A stretch of DNA of 64,000 bases from Blattamonas nauphoetae (taxonomy: Eukaryota > Preaxostyla > Oxymonadida), in NCBI GenBank assembly GCA_033064195.1, contig JARBJD010000022.1, positions 248,001-312,000 of the forward strand, given 5' to 3'. Position numbers and translations under genes: made by a program. Under the pieces are notes generated by a model. That model made no database searches and was not told where the DNA came from. It was given only the letters and a program-made list of their open reading frames with translations. Shown here piece by piece: positions 19,936 through 32,462 of the stretch. Numbering within the stretch: position 1 is the first letter of the stretch; each line of letters begins with the position of its first letter.

Positions 19936-22424
19936 ATGTTGTTATCGCAACAAACTCGCTCTCATCATCAACTTTCTGCTCCACCACTTGAAATTCTTGC
20001 AACGAGCACAATTCAACCTTACCAACACAAGCTCTCTACATTGCAAAAAATTGTGAATGAAAAAGATGTTTTCTTTCTGAATATCATAAATACATCCAAT
20101 CTATTCACCTCAGAAAGAAATCCAAGAAACTCGAAAACTCTACTCGGAATTATCTGATGATTATAATTCACTTCTTCAGATTGCATCTCAAACAACAAGT
20201 GCCAACAACAATACGGTTTCGATCAGTTTTCGCAGTTCTTACTCCTTTTTAGCCAACCCAAACTCGAAAAGGTTCACTCGAACAAGAACTGTCTGCATTT
20301 TCATTTATATCATGGTCGTATCATAGTCTCCGATCAAAAGAATCTGTCTCAAAGCTTCGTGAATACGATGAGACGTTCCATTCCCAACTTGAGGAACAGC
20401 TCAACACCATCAAAACAAATGACATGAAAATTAAAACGCTTCACGACGAACGTATCATATTTACTCCTCATTTCTTTACATCCAGTTGGCACTCTTCAAA
20501 AACGGCTTATTCTTGTCGAACGCGAAGCTCAACAAAAGGAACAAACTCTTCAGGCCCTTCAAGGAAAGGTGCTCCGATCTCATCAAATTGTGTGTCTTAC
20601 ATTGTTCCCCTCATCTCATATCGAACAGAAAAAGGAAAGAGAGGCCCAAGAAGCGAGTCTAGCTAAACAAACAGAAAAAGCAAATCTACACCGCCAAGAA
20701 CTTGAGGAAATGATAGAGTTTCGTCTTTTCAAACACTTTATCTTCAAATTCATAGAGAATACCAGCAAGACAATGTCGTACTTGGCAGAGATTTGAATAC
20801 TCTCGAGGAACAACTTCAGTCGAAAGAAATGGTCCTTCTTTCCTCATTTCTTCATTTATACAGGATATGAATGAGCTCGCCACACTTCGAAACGAACTTG
20901 CAGTAACGAGAGAGGCCCAAGAAAGGAAGGACCGTGAATCTCTACTCTTGGACCAAGAATACAAAAGACTCGTCGAGGCTCTCTCAAAGCTTGATGTTAG
21001 GATTCAGTATGCTGAAAAGAAAGAAAGAGAAACAAGCCGGGCCATTACCCATAGCAATCATCAACTACAGCAGGCACTGAGCATGTCACAAGAAGTAAGA
21101 ACAAAAGCGACGATCGCGCAGCAGACACACAAGGACTGCAAACTCAGACTGCAAGATGTGGAACAACATACAATGAGAAATCAGGAACATTCACGAAATG
21201 AGTATGTTTTTGAACATCTTTGTTCAGATATCAATTGTCTTTTCACAGGATTCAGAAAATGCTCAATTCGCAAGTTGATCCGCTTAAACAGCAAATATCA
21301 GTTGCTGAATTTGAAATAGAACAACTTGACAAACAAATAATTTCCGTTCAAAAGGAGAATGAGTCTGCCCTTGTCCTTCAAACAGATCTTCAGATTCATC
21401 CTGAGTCAACTTCGAATCGCTCCGTCGCCAGTATTTTCTATGAACGTCACCACATCAACAGAAGAACGAAGACCGACAGCTATTCCAACGGCAATAGTTT
21501 CCATGCAAGACAATTCGAAATCGATTGACCAACTAAAACGGGAGTTAAACACATTAAAGCAAGCAAAAGATCGGTTTGAGTCAATTCATCGGCAAATTTC
21601 TCTCAGAACTATCTCAGATATTGCGAAAGAAAAAATCGATCATGCAAGAAAGGTGAAACAGCGACAAAATGAAATCTCAACTCTACAAATCTCACTGAAA
21701 CAGGAGAGAAAACACTCTTCATCGTTAAGAGTCTGGTTTTTGTGTTGAGTTCATTTATATTCCATCTTTATTTTCATCATTTAGTCAAATTTTCGTCAGC
21801 TGGAAGACAAGAATCAGGACGAATATCATCGCCAGGTTCAGATTGAAATTCAACAACAAATCGATTCAAAACGACAGATGACTCAAAATAAAGTCTCTTT
21901 TCTTTCACATTCATCTCGTTCCTCTTGAATATAGCTTCTCAGGATGCAATCAACTTTAAATCAGCTTCAAGACGACATCCAAAAAGAGAGAGAAGGATTA
22001 GGAATCTCAGTTGATGGAAAACAACAATCTATACAATCTCTGTTTGTTTCATCTCTCCTTTCATTCATTTTCCTTCTGAAGGATTGAACAATCTCGAACA
22101 GAAAAAAACAACCTCTTGACTGAACGAGAGCACCTCAACGCAGATATAGAACAGTTTGCCTTTCAAATTGGTGTTGTCATGTTCAATTTAGATGTCAACT
22201 TGACATACAACAAAGTTCTTATCAGATGAATCAACTGACATCATTGCATGGAATGAGCACGGCTGAGATCACAAGATTGGAAACCGTATCTTCATTTTGA
22301 ATCATTTTCATGCATCTTCTTTCTCGTAGGATCAAATTTATTCCACACAGAAGGAAACATCAATGAGGGTTCAGTTGTTGCTCAAAGATGCTGAACTGGA
22401 GAGATTCACAATGTCATCATGATT
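19936..22424 (+). CDS. Multi-exon coiled-coil protein of about 630 residues, possibly ciliary/centrosomal
   Basis: I built 15 exons joined by 14 GT-AG introns of about 31-60 nt. Joined, they give one uninterrupted heptad-repeat protein from MLLSQQTRSHHQLS to DAELERFTMSS, with breaks near residue 70-85 (NNNTPTQT) and 380-405 (Ser/Pro/Thr linker). Introns near 20062, 20213, 20295, 20451 and 21199 are the clearest, each restoring coiled-coil frame on both sides. No catalytic domain, signal peptide or membrane segment is present. Its stop codon is about 100 bp upstream of the B9D2 start, on the same strand, and coiled-coil neighbours of this kind suggest a basal-body or axonemal role, which is inference only. 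I cannot name the family. The first exon is the least certain. Confidence 0.7.
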
Positions 22425-22525
22425 TTCATTCATGAATAATTCTCGTTCGTATCATCACTTTATTGTATTTTTTTCCAATTATTCAAATACGGAAACAAAA
22501 ACACCCCGTAACATTTTTGTTCTAG

Positions 22526-23172
22526 ATGGCCGAACTCTATGTGATTGGAGAGCTTGTCGGAGCTACTGGCTTTTCATCAAAGAGTTTGTGTTGTCGGTAT
22601 TCGATTGTGTATGGAGAAGGATGGGATTTGCATTCCGGTGAAGCAACAGGACAGACACAAACTGACTACGCCCAGGTTTCCTCTTTCATGAATTATTGAT
22701 CCATTTTTTATAGAATGAGATGACAATCTGGTCTCACCCTCTTGATCTTCAATTTTCACTGTCTACAATTCTTGGTTGGCCGAAAATCTCGGTTCAAGTT
22801 TTCAAGATCGATTCGTACGGAAACTACGATCTTGGTCTGTTTTAAACACTTCTTGATCTTTTCTCAGAGGGATATGGCCATATTCAGATACCACAATCCA
22901 CAGGAACTTTCAACATGAAGTGTGTGACATGGAAACCAATTGGATCATCAAAAGAAGAGTACGCACGTATGATCTCTATTTTCTGACAATGTTTTCCAGA
23001 GAAATTTCTTGGAGTGACCCCACGTCTGGCAAATGACAGTATTATTTCGAATGGTGATGACAGGAGGTTCCTGAGGACTCAAACGAGTGGCCTCGTCTAT
23101 TTAAAACTTGGAATCATCACGAGAGAGATGGAGAAATATGGAATTGTTACGGAAGAACAGTCTGAAGATTGA
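22526..23172 (+). CDS. B9D2: B9 domain-containing protein 2, ciliary transition zone
   Basis: Four exons (22526-22675, 22714-22834, 22868-22966, 23000-23172) encode 180 residues, close to the 175 of human B9D2. The B9 (C2-like) domain spans nearly the whole protein: it opens MAELYVIGELVGATGF (human MAELHVIGQIIGATGF) and contains WSHPLDLQF, GWPKISVQVFKIDSYG, GYGHIQIPQSTGTF, CVTWKPIGS and the terminal TSGLVYLKLGIITREMEKYG. With B9D1 and MKS1, B9D2 forms part of the MKS module that gates proteins entering the cilium. This is strong evidence that the organism builds a cilium with a transition zone. Introns of 38, 33 and 33 nt are supported by family alignment on both sides. Conservation is high. 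Confidence 0.95.
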
Positions 23173-23513
23173 AAATCGTTTTCTTTTGTTATTCTTTCTT
23201 GGTTTTTTTGAATCTTTTTTTCTGTCTTCATTTCCAACTTCATTGAGAAAACCACTGACTTGAGAACTCTTTCATCACTGTCGTTAATGTTTTTTGTACT
23301 GGTTTCATGGAAAAATGGTAAAACAATGTTATTTTCACTGGAATCCTGATGAAAAAAGTATCGAAATGAAAATAACTCAAGAGATAACACAAGATCAAGA
23401 GTGATGAGATTGTTGAGAGTACTTGGTTGATTTCTTCTTGCCTCTGTTGCTTCAGCCGCGTCACATTTTTGAAGGATTCGTGATCGGACCATCAATGGGC
23501 TTGCTCTTCCAAG
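23173..23513. other. Spacer between B9D2 and the kinase gene
   Basis: This is 341 bp of AT-rich sequence. The minus-strand frames here have no protein-like composition. Nothing is recognised; promoter elements of the kinase gene are presumably within it. Confidence 0.35.
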
Positions 23514-26500
23514 ATGGGACAAGAGACAAGTAAACGATCCGATTGTACGATCATAACTTTTTAATCCTTTTTTCAGTCACTGTACTCAAAGAATTGGGAA
23601 AAGGCTCGTATGGAACCGTCGAGCTCCTCGAACACAATGTCACGAAGAAAACGTTTGCATGTAAAAGTGCAAGGTTATCAACGAGTCAAAAAGCATTGGA
23701 ATCAATAGAAGCAGAAATCGAAGCATACAAAGATCTCAATAACCCATTCATCCTCAAGTATTACTATTCATTCAAAGAAGATCAAATCTTCTACATGATG
23801 ACAGAGTATTGCTCACGAAAGGATCTTGCAGTTTTCTATAACGACTCTCGAGAGATGGGGGCAACTGTTCCCCCAGAAGTTTGTTCCTTCGCCCATTCAT
23901 GAATCAACCAGCGAACATGGAAGTTTATTTATCAAACTCTGATTGGACTGGACTACTTGCTGAAAAAACGAATTGCTCACGGTGACATCAAGCCTGAAAA
24001 TGTGTTCCTGATGGAGAATCTGGATGTTCGAATCGGTTTGTCAGTATTTGTACTTGACTCGTTCCAGGCGACTTTGGAAGCAAACAAGATGCTGAGGCGA
24101 CGTTCACTGACCTTGACAAAGCAAACGGAACAGAGTCTTTTTCTTACTGTTCATTTCTTTGTCAGAGCCTTTTATTCTCCACAAAGACGGTTTTATGATG
24201 ACTCTGTTAAGAAAGCATCGTATTTTCCTAATTGTTCCAATCTGTCTTCAGATATGGTCTTTCTGATGATCTGTGGGCCCTTGGAGTCGCAATCTATTTC
24301 CTTCATACCAAAAAATTGCCGTTCGTTACGCAGAAAGTGCCAAACCTGAAGATTCAATCATCCGTGTACAAATTGACAGATGCAGATGCAGATGTAGCTG
24401 TCCAAGATTTCACTTATTTTGTGTTGGATACCGTTTGCTTTCCACTGCTCTATTTTCCTCAGAATTCCTTCACAAGACCAACAACTCAAGATCTCCTTCT
24501 GTCACCACACTTCACAGCTCTCTTCAAAAATTCTGACGAAGGACTGAAGAAATTCTATACAACTGACGCAGACTTCTCGATCCGGCAGGAATCGCCCAAC
24601 ATTGTTTATAACTCGGATCTTCCCCAACCATTCCGAGATTATGTTGGATATGTACATTTTCTTGCGAAGAATTCAATCGAAAGCCTTTCTGCGTTGCAGT
24701 TCCTTTTCTATTCGTTCATTCACCAATATCGAACCAATCCGATTGAAAGCATGAAAACTCTTCAAATGATGTTGAATGACACATCAACGAATGTTTTTCA
24801 GTCGTTTTCGAGCTTACTGGTTCCTGAAATGCTGTACAATCACATCGATCTCATCTCGATGTTTCTTACATCTGCTGCGCTGTTCTCGAGCGAAACTGGC
24901 CGATTCATGAAAATGGACTCCTCCACGAAGAGTTGGAATTTCGTCGCAGATTTCCCATCAACCATTTCATTGCATTTCCTCCCTACAACTCACAACCGTC
25001 AACTCGTGTTGACCCACTGTTCATCAAATCCGTTCACGAAAGATCCCTTATTTGCCGAATCCGCAACATTTTGGCCTCACACATCAATTGCCCAACATCC
25101 AAAGATTCTCGAGACGTTTGGGGAATCATTTTCGAGTCAAATTGCATCATCGGCCCAATTTGTTCATTTTCTTCCCCTTCTCGATCGGAAATCACTTCTA
25201 TCACATCCAGACTTCCCATTCAGTATTGTTCACAATTCTCTCACCACACCGTCCCAAACATCAATCAATGAATCATCGTTTCTGTCCAGCTTCATCTACA
25301 AAAGCAAAACGTTGATTAGTCAATTTGTTGCCGTTCTTTCGGATCTTGTTGATCATTTTACTCGTCCTCAGCTCGATGCCACTTTCGAATTCGTCGACAA
25401 ACCATCCAATTCTCCAGCAAGGTCGAAAGATAAGAATGCCCAACAACCAGAACCAAAAGTGATCAAATACAAGTTGAAACACGTCCATCTCCATCTCTTC
25501 CACACATTAACCGCCCTACCCTTTGAATCTTTTCTCACGATTCTCCACAGCACGAATCTGATCTCGCTTCTGACCAAAATTCTGGCCCAACACCGGTCGA
25601 GTTGGATGGTTAAAAATCCATTTTTTGTGAAATCAGCTCTTTCTCTGGTCAAATCGTATCTAATGAAGTTCGAAAATTCGCTCCTTCTTCCAGAAATTAC
25701 GCATCCAGCACAGACTCAATCTTGGAACTGTTCTTTTCCTCAACAGCTTCTCCGGCAAGCCCACCACTTTGTTGCCTTGCTTCACACAGGATTAAACAAG
25801 GCCTTCTGCCTCTGGGATGTCAACAAAATGGTCTGGACAACTAACGACACTCGAAAGCTCAGAGAAGAGCAGCAGGCGCTCGTGATCAACATTGAAATTG
25901 CTGATCTTCTTCTGGACAGCGAAAGAGTCCTTAAAAAGACATCTTCCCTCCACACAAGTGGTGCTCACGGTTTCACCCCACTCGCAGAGAACCGACTTGC
26001 CCAAATTGAAAACTTCGCTCGCTCGTCGATCGCACTCACCGATTCCCAATTCCGTTCCAGCACGTGCGAAGCTGATTTCGACCAAAGAAGTGCTTCATAC
26101 CCGTGGAAGGTCACCCACAATTCGATCGTCCACGTTGGTCTGACGCCTCAAGTGCTGATTCAAATTCATGGACAACGAGTAATGAAACAGCTTGGGAAGA
26201 AGGACGTTGTTGGAGAAAGCAACACGATAATCCATTTGATTCGGTGGATCCAGGATGCGATTGTGTGGCGGGACAAGCGACGACAGACTGAGTGGGATCG
26301 GCCAGTTGTGACGAGCGTGGAGTCGCTGACGAGGAAGGAGAAGGATGAGTATGCGTCTCTTCTTCACGAAACACTCTGCTCATACGCCACTCTGCTCAAC
26401 GAACAGTCGGTTGAGGAGATCGAGGAAGTCTGGGAGTCGGTGAAACATCATTTTGTGGCGATCGTTGGACGGGTGATTGGGTCAGTCCTGAACAGTCTCT

Positions 26501-28527
26501 CACAGTATTTGATTCCAGATTGGATGAATGTGATTAGCCAGCCACTTTCTGTCTTTCCCACTCTAGCCACTCCTCCGCAGAATTCCTTTTCTTCTCCGTC
26601 GTTCCCTCCTTCATACCCATCGCCTGGCACACAGTCACCAGTCATGCTTCAGACCAACTTCCATCCGATCAACCAGGTTCCTCCAAACAGCACCCAACAA
26701 TCGATGAATCTTCCATACCAACCACAGAATCCACAATTCCAACAACCCAACTACGCCTATCAAAATCAACAATTCTACCCGCCACAACAACTGCCAAATC
26801 CGATGATCGTCCATTCCCATTCCGCTTCAGCTCCGACCCCTCTCAATGGAGTGCCCCCTCCAACAATCATGCAGACTGTCCGGGCCAATCAGATGCCAAT
26901 TCAGCACGTACCACCTCCAACGCTGATAAGCACTGTCCAAGCCTCCCAATTCCCACCATCACATGTCCCTCCCCCCACTATCGTCGGGACGGTAAGAGGA
27001 AATCCGATGACCAACAGTCCCGTGCCTCAGCCGAACACGTTTGGGTTGGGGTTCCAATCGCCACCGTCACCGATGCCGACTTCGCCTGTCGTTGCAGGGC
27101 ACTACAATCCACATGCAGTCCAACACTCTCCTCTCCAAAACACATTCACAACAGTTCAACAGACATCGCCAGGATTCCAGACGATGCAAGGTAACTTGCA
27201 GCAGAATCATCAGTATACGTCGAACACGCTTCCTCGAATGGGCGGACCAACAGGAATGACCGCTCAAATTCCAGTTCAGACACCCTCCATCACGTCCCTC
27301 GCTCCATCCATGCTGATTCCAAACTACATCACACTCCCCACGACACAGATGCTCTCAGTCTCCACCCCGTTCTTGGCCCTCCTCTCTCACTTCTTTGAGA
27401 AAGCCCAGTCATCAACGCAGGTCATGTCATCACTGGCACCTCTATTCGCTTTCATGTGCCGATGCGTGACAATCATTGTGCGGTCAATAAACCGACACAA
27501 TGTCGCAGCGCCGATGAGCGCAGAGACACGCTCGTGCCTTTACCAGCTTCTCAGCTCACTTTTGAGCTGTCTGACGCAGTTCATGAAACAGCCACAGATC
27601 ACACAAAACTCCCCTGCTGCCCAGACCACCCCACAATTCATTCTGTTCACTCAAACGATTTTTGATGATTTCAATCTTTCGATTGCGAAATTGCCCGAAC
27701 TCTCGCAGGCATGGGCCAATCGGAACACATCCCCATCTTTCCGGCCCCTCTCCAAACGCGACGCGATCTCCGACGAGGCGGCAGAATCGTTCAATTCGTT
27801 TGTCACGAATTATGTTTCGTTCGTGTCAGCATTCAGCCAATTCTCGTCTTTCTTTGAAGAAGCGATGAAACAGAACAACGCCTTTGTGAACTCATTTCTG
27901 AACAAAACCCCAAGCCAGCAGACCACACTTCGGAATAGCCTGACCAACCTGCTCGATTTGGCGAAGAAAATGAGTGCCGATTGCTCGGAATCGATTCTGA
28001 CTCTTCATCCCACACTGCGACTGGCCCCATTCTCGTCTTCTCCTCTCCATCTCGAAGGAGGGCAAGTGTCCCCCCTTGCCCATCGATATTATGTTCTGAA
28101 ATGTTTCGGAGATTCGATTCATACCACAGCCACACAGTGCTTGCTCTATCTCAACTGTCTCACTGGCTCCTCCCCACTGACTTTGATGGATTCGCTCTCC
28201 TCGTTTCTTCTTTCGGAGGATGGACATGCCGTTTCGAATACGTTGGCGGCGTTGGAGAGACTGTGCACAACTTCAGGAGCCATTCTCGCCCAAACGAATG
28301 TGTGGTCGAATATCAACACAGCTCTCACATCCTCGTTCCCTCAATCAGCCTTCCAACAACTCCTGCAGTTGCTTTCAGTTTGGTTCAGTTCTCAGCCTCC
28401 CCATATCGCATCCTTTGCGAAACAACAACTTCCATCATCCACCATCTTGAGTTATGCCAATTCGCACACTGGTCTTTTATCACAATCTGATAATTCTCTT
28501 TTATCCCAGGTCATAAGCTCATATTAA
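23514..28527 (+). CDS. Protein kinase (NEK-like catalytic domain) with a giant Ser/Pro-rich tail
   Basis: Seven exons: 23514-23529 (16 nt, holding the start), 23577-23878, 23912-24035, 24068-24134, 24166-24219, 24252-24432 and 24463-28527; total 1602 residues. The N-terminal domain has a glycine loop GKGSYGTV, the beta-3 lysine in FACKSAR, a helix-C Glu, the catalytic loop HGDIKPEN (HRD with Arg replaced by Gly), DFG, and the subdomain IX segment LSDDLWALGVAIY. The lack of the HRD arginine suggests no activation-loop phosphorylation control. The tail is about 1300 residues: helical repeat-like, interrupted by a Pro/Gln/Asn-rich region near residues 780-1020, with several copies of PPPT(I/L). 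Substrate and pathway are unknown. The 30-nt intron at 24433-24462 keeps frame and would be read through if unspliced. Confidence 0.88.
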
Positions 28528-28780
28528 TGTTTGAATCATTTTATTTGTTGAAAGGTCATCAATTCTGTGGCTTCACACTCTCCCGTGTTAATTATCATAC
28601 TTACAGCACCAATTGTTCAAAATCTCACTGGTTGTCAAGTGAATTCATGATTTTGCAAAGGTAATCCGAGATATATCCTCGTGTCAAGACTTTGTTTGAA
28701 TGATCGAACCACCATTCTTTTCAATCAGTTTTTCGTCAGTTTCTTAAAGTGAACAAAAATCTGAGGAGTTTCTGGACCTA

Positions 28781-31343
28781 ATGATCATGACTGAACTTCA
28801 AGAGACTCTTCAACCTCAGAAAACACTTCAAAGGCCACCAGGTCTCGATAATTTCATGAATCACCAACATGAAAGCTCTGATTCGCTCGGTCATCTTTCT
28901 CCAACTCCCAAAATCCGGAAAAACTCCCCTAGTTTGCATTTATGTTCTTTCCCCAATTTCTAAGACACGAATGTAATTCGACGGACACATCTGTCGCGTC
29001 TTGAACCAACAGTGAATTCTATGCTTTCAACAGCAATGGAAACATTATCACGAACATCTCAAAATAATGGAACATCGAATACAGTGACCAATAAACAAAC
29101 AGTTCGCGATAAATCTGTGGACAAAGTGTTGGACATATGGGAACAAGACGAAGCAGGGAACGAGAAACAATTCTCCAATATGTTGAAAGAAATGCGAACA
29201 TTGATCGGTTTTCGTCATTTTTTCCGTTATCTATTCATAAATTTGTCTAGATCCCGCTTCTGCCCAACAGCAGAAAACTCTAAATCGAATTCAGACAAAT
29301 CCAGGTAATCCCATGGCTGTAAGACCACGAATCGGAGTGCCACCTCCGAATTCTCGAAAACAAATTGGTTCTCGGTTAGAATCATCACATGTTCCTGTCA
29401 AACAGTCGATGGACAAACAAATCTCAGCTCTACGAACCAAAGTTGCTGGAGGTAAGACAGACCTTGCAGAGGACGATGTTATTTTGGCCGCAAGCCGTTA
29501 TTCACACAACAGAAGGATCCAACGCAGACGGGAACGATTCATTCGTCAACAACTTGAACAAACGTCATCGACAGACCCAAAAGATGGAACTCAACAACTG
29601 GAGCGATCAAAATCTGTTCCACCAACCACTGAAACTCCTCAAAGTCAAAGATCTCGTTCACCTATTACCACATCACCAGAAAGAGACACGGTTTTCTTAA
29701 CAGGCGTCAATGTTGATGAAGACCTCAATGCAATCACTCCACATCGTTCAGAATCTCCAATAAACTCTCACTCTCCATCATACATCCCTTCGAAAACGAA
29801 CAATCGTCGCCGCCAGGCAAACTCTGTGAATGGTGGCTTCCTAACTCGAGAAGAAAAGCGTCAGTTGTATTCCTCACCCAGCCGGATGTCATCCCACAAT
29901 CCATCTGTATCTGAAGACCGTAGACTTATTACTCCACTTATTCAGACATCACTTGAGATGATCCATCGGAACAAATTGGTCGTCGATGATGTACGTCAAC
30001 GACAGGCGGAAATTGAACGTCAACAACGAATCAAACAAAGAATGGTTCATAAAAAACACGAGGATCTGTTGAGTAATCCAGATCTTACTCCACAATCACA
30101 TGGAGCGTACAATTCAACATCAGCTCTCAGACAAAACCAGATCCGATGGCAGATTCTCATCACATCTTTCAGCCGCATTGCTATTCTTCAAGATGTACTA
30201 TCTGAAGATCGTGCAAGACGAGATCTCCGCGATGCACAACAACATGTCGAAGATGAAAAACTAGTCATTAAAAAACGAAATAGAATGAAAGAACGACAGT
30301 CTCATCTGGCCAAATCGTGGATGACACTTTCGCGTGCTATTGGACGATATATCACCACGTTTAGAGCAAAGAAACGAACGCAGAACATAGATATGATTCT
30401 GGGCTTCTTAGAAGAACTCAAACAACAAAACCATCTTGTACAAACGATCAAAAACTATCGCTCACAAGTTATGCGAGCACAAACAATCGCTCGAAACTAT
30501 GCTCTATGCCGAATCGCCAGGAGAAGCGCAGCCATGGCTATGTGGAAGGAGGAGGAAGGAATCCTTCTCAAAAATCAAAAAAGAAGGCCTGTCGATGAAA
30601 AGCATTATCCTCGATATCGAGATTCAGGTACTTCTGCCCTTATTTCTTCTTTGCTGGGAGGTCCAACCGCACAAGCATCCGAATCTGCTCGAAGCAACAA
30701 AAACGTCCTCCCAAACGGTGTCACCCTCCTCCCAGTCTTGTTTGCCACTCCAAAACCACAAAAGAAAGAACCAACTGCAGAGTTTCTTGGAGTTATTCCG
30801 CCAACCTCCACCGAAGTCACACCCTCCCCAGCAACACCCCAACACTCTCTCAATTCCTATCTTTCAGTCGGCCCGTCTGGTCCAGCTAGCGGAAACCTCA
30901 AACCTCTTGGCGGTCCTCGTCTGTCGATGCGCGGACTCGGACGAAAAGCATCACTCAGAAATCCAACGCGGTCGCCCGGTCGGAAGGAGATGTTCTCAGA
31001 GGAGCTTAAATTGGACATCATCAAAAAGCAGATGAATAAGTATCGGACAGATTGGATTATTGAGAATCTGTATCCTCGGAAACGACCAGCGTACCTTCCG
31101 CAGGAAGAAACAACAAACAAAAATTTGATCGTGCGCTACACAGATTGGGGGGCGACTTTCCAGCCACAATTCCAGTTCTTCAGACTTCTCCGTTCTGATC
31201 TACCACTGCTAATTATCCAGGCTTATGAAAAAATCACCGAGACTCCAATGCAATTGCCCACAAAACTGATGACAAAGGCTCAGAAAGAAAGAGTGGAGAA
31301 AGTTCTGAATCTCAAACCCGGTTCTATGGAAGAAGGTGAATGA
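28781..31343 (+). CDS. Unrecognised basic protein, 828 residues, partly helical
   Basis: Three exons (28781-28931, 28965-29207, 29251-31343) splice to a continuous frame; both introns (33 and 43 nt) are in phase 1. The N-terminal 150 residues are polar and disordered. Residues 180-330 are rich in Ser, Pro and Arg. Residues about 360-560 form long basic helices (for example RQRQAEIERQQRIKQRMVHK) with several Arg/Lys clusters. A Ser/Pro/Gly linker follows. The C-terminal 110 residues look folded, with YRTDWIIENLYPRKRPAYLP and VRYTDWGATFQPQF. I do not know the family; a cytoskeletal or microtubule-associated role would suit the composition but is a guess. It follows the kinase gene by 253 bp, same strand. 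Confidence 0.75.
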
Positions 31344-31477
31344 TTAGTCAGATTTTTCTTCATTTTGTCATCATTTTTCTCATATAATCTTCTTTTTGAA
31401 ACACTTCATCCATTCTTCTATTGCGGGTGCGATCAATTTCCCATCATCGCTTTCAAAAAAGAAACAAGGAAATTGAA

Positions 31478-32361
31478 ATGACATGTGTGACCATCTCTTC
31501 GATTATTTCTGAACGTCTTTCTCGCCACCTATCATTCTACATTCCTTTTTAGTCTTTGGATACACAATCAGCAAGGCACAACCATTGTTACTCACCGTTG
31601 AACCCGGTCTCGCTCTTCACATTACCGGAGCATGCCTCTGCCCTGATTCGAAAGAAATCGCTCATCTCTTTTGTGTCCAAGACAAAAAGAAATTTGCAAT
31701 TTGTCATATTGACGTTAATGACAACCCTCAGACCCAATTGAACTACGTGTTCAATGCAGGGGAACAAGTCCATTTTGTTGTTGATGGACAAGACTCAATC
31801 TCTCTTACTGGTTATTATCAACTTATTGATACAAATGAGTTCATGGACGACGAGGTAAACGAGGCCATGAACGATCTTTCTGATTTCAGCACAGACGACG
31901 AGGAAGGCGAATCCGAAGATGAGGACGAGGAGGAATTTGATGAAGAAGATGAAGAATCTTCCGAATCTGAGGCCGCCCCAAAAGTTCCAGTAAAACGCTC
32001 CGAACCAACCCCATCAATCAAAGATCGTGCCCAACCCGCAAAGAACCCTTCAAAGCTCGTAGAAGACACTCCAAGCAAAGCATCAAAAAGCTCACAAAAG
32101 GAAAGCTCACACAAGTCTGAAAAACCTCAAACACCTAACAAAGCCCCACAGACACCTAGCAAAGCCGCACAAACACCCAACAAAGCCCCACAAACTCCTT
32201 CAAAGGGTGGTGATGCTTCCCTTAAATGTGATCTCTGCGGAAAGACATTTAAGTCAGAAGCTGGGAAGCAACAACATCAACGCGATGCACATAAATCAGA
32301 TTCAGGCAAGGAATCTCAAACTCCAAAGAAAGTCGATGGCAAGGAGAAGAGCAAGAAGTAA
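31478..32361 (+). CDS. Nucleoplasmin-like domain protein of HD2 type with C2H2 zinc finger
   Basis: Two exons: 31478-31484 (ATGACAT) and 31553-32361; 271 residues. The spliced N-terminus MTFFGYTISKAQPLLLTVEP aligns with plant HD2 proteins (MEFWGVEVKSGKPV...) and the nucleoplasmin-like domain of insect FKBP39. The pentameric beta-domain spans residues 1-90. Then comes an acidic tract (residues about 115-160), a set of APQTPSK/NK-type repeats near 205-225, and a single C2H2 finger CDLCGKTFKSEAGKQQHQRD near the C-terminus, the same order as in HD2 histone deacetylases/chaperones of the nucleolus. It likely binds histones. Whether it deacetylates is unknown. The 7-nt first exon is supported by the family start and the frame. 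Confidence 0.85.
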
Positions 32362-32462
32362 ACTCTCATCTTAACAATACTCTCTGATTGACGCATTAAC
32401 AACAAAACACTTCATTAAGGTCTATTTCTGACATCGTTTTTCGTCACAACATCGATCAAACC

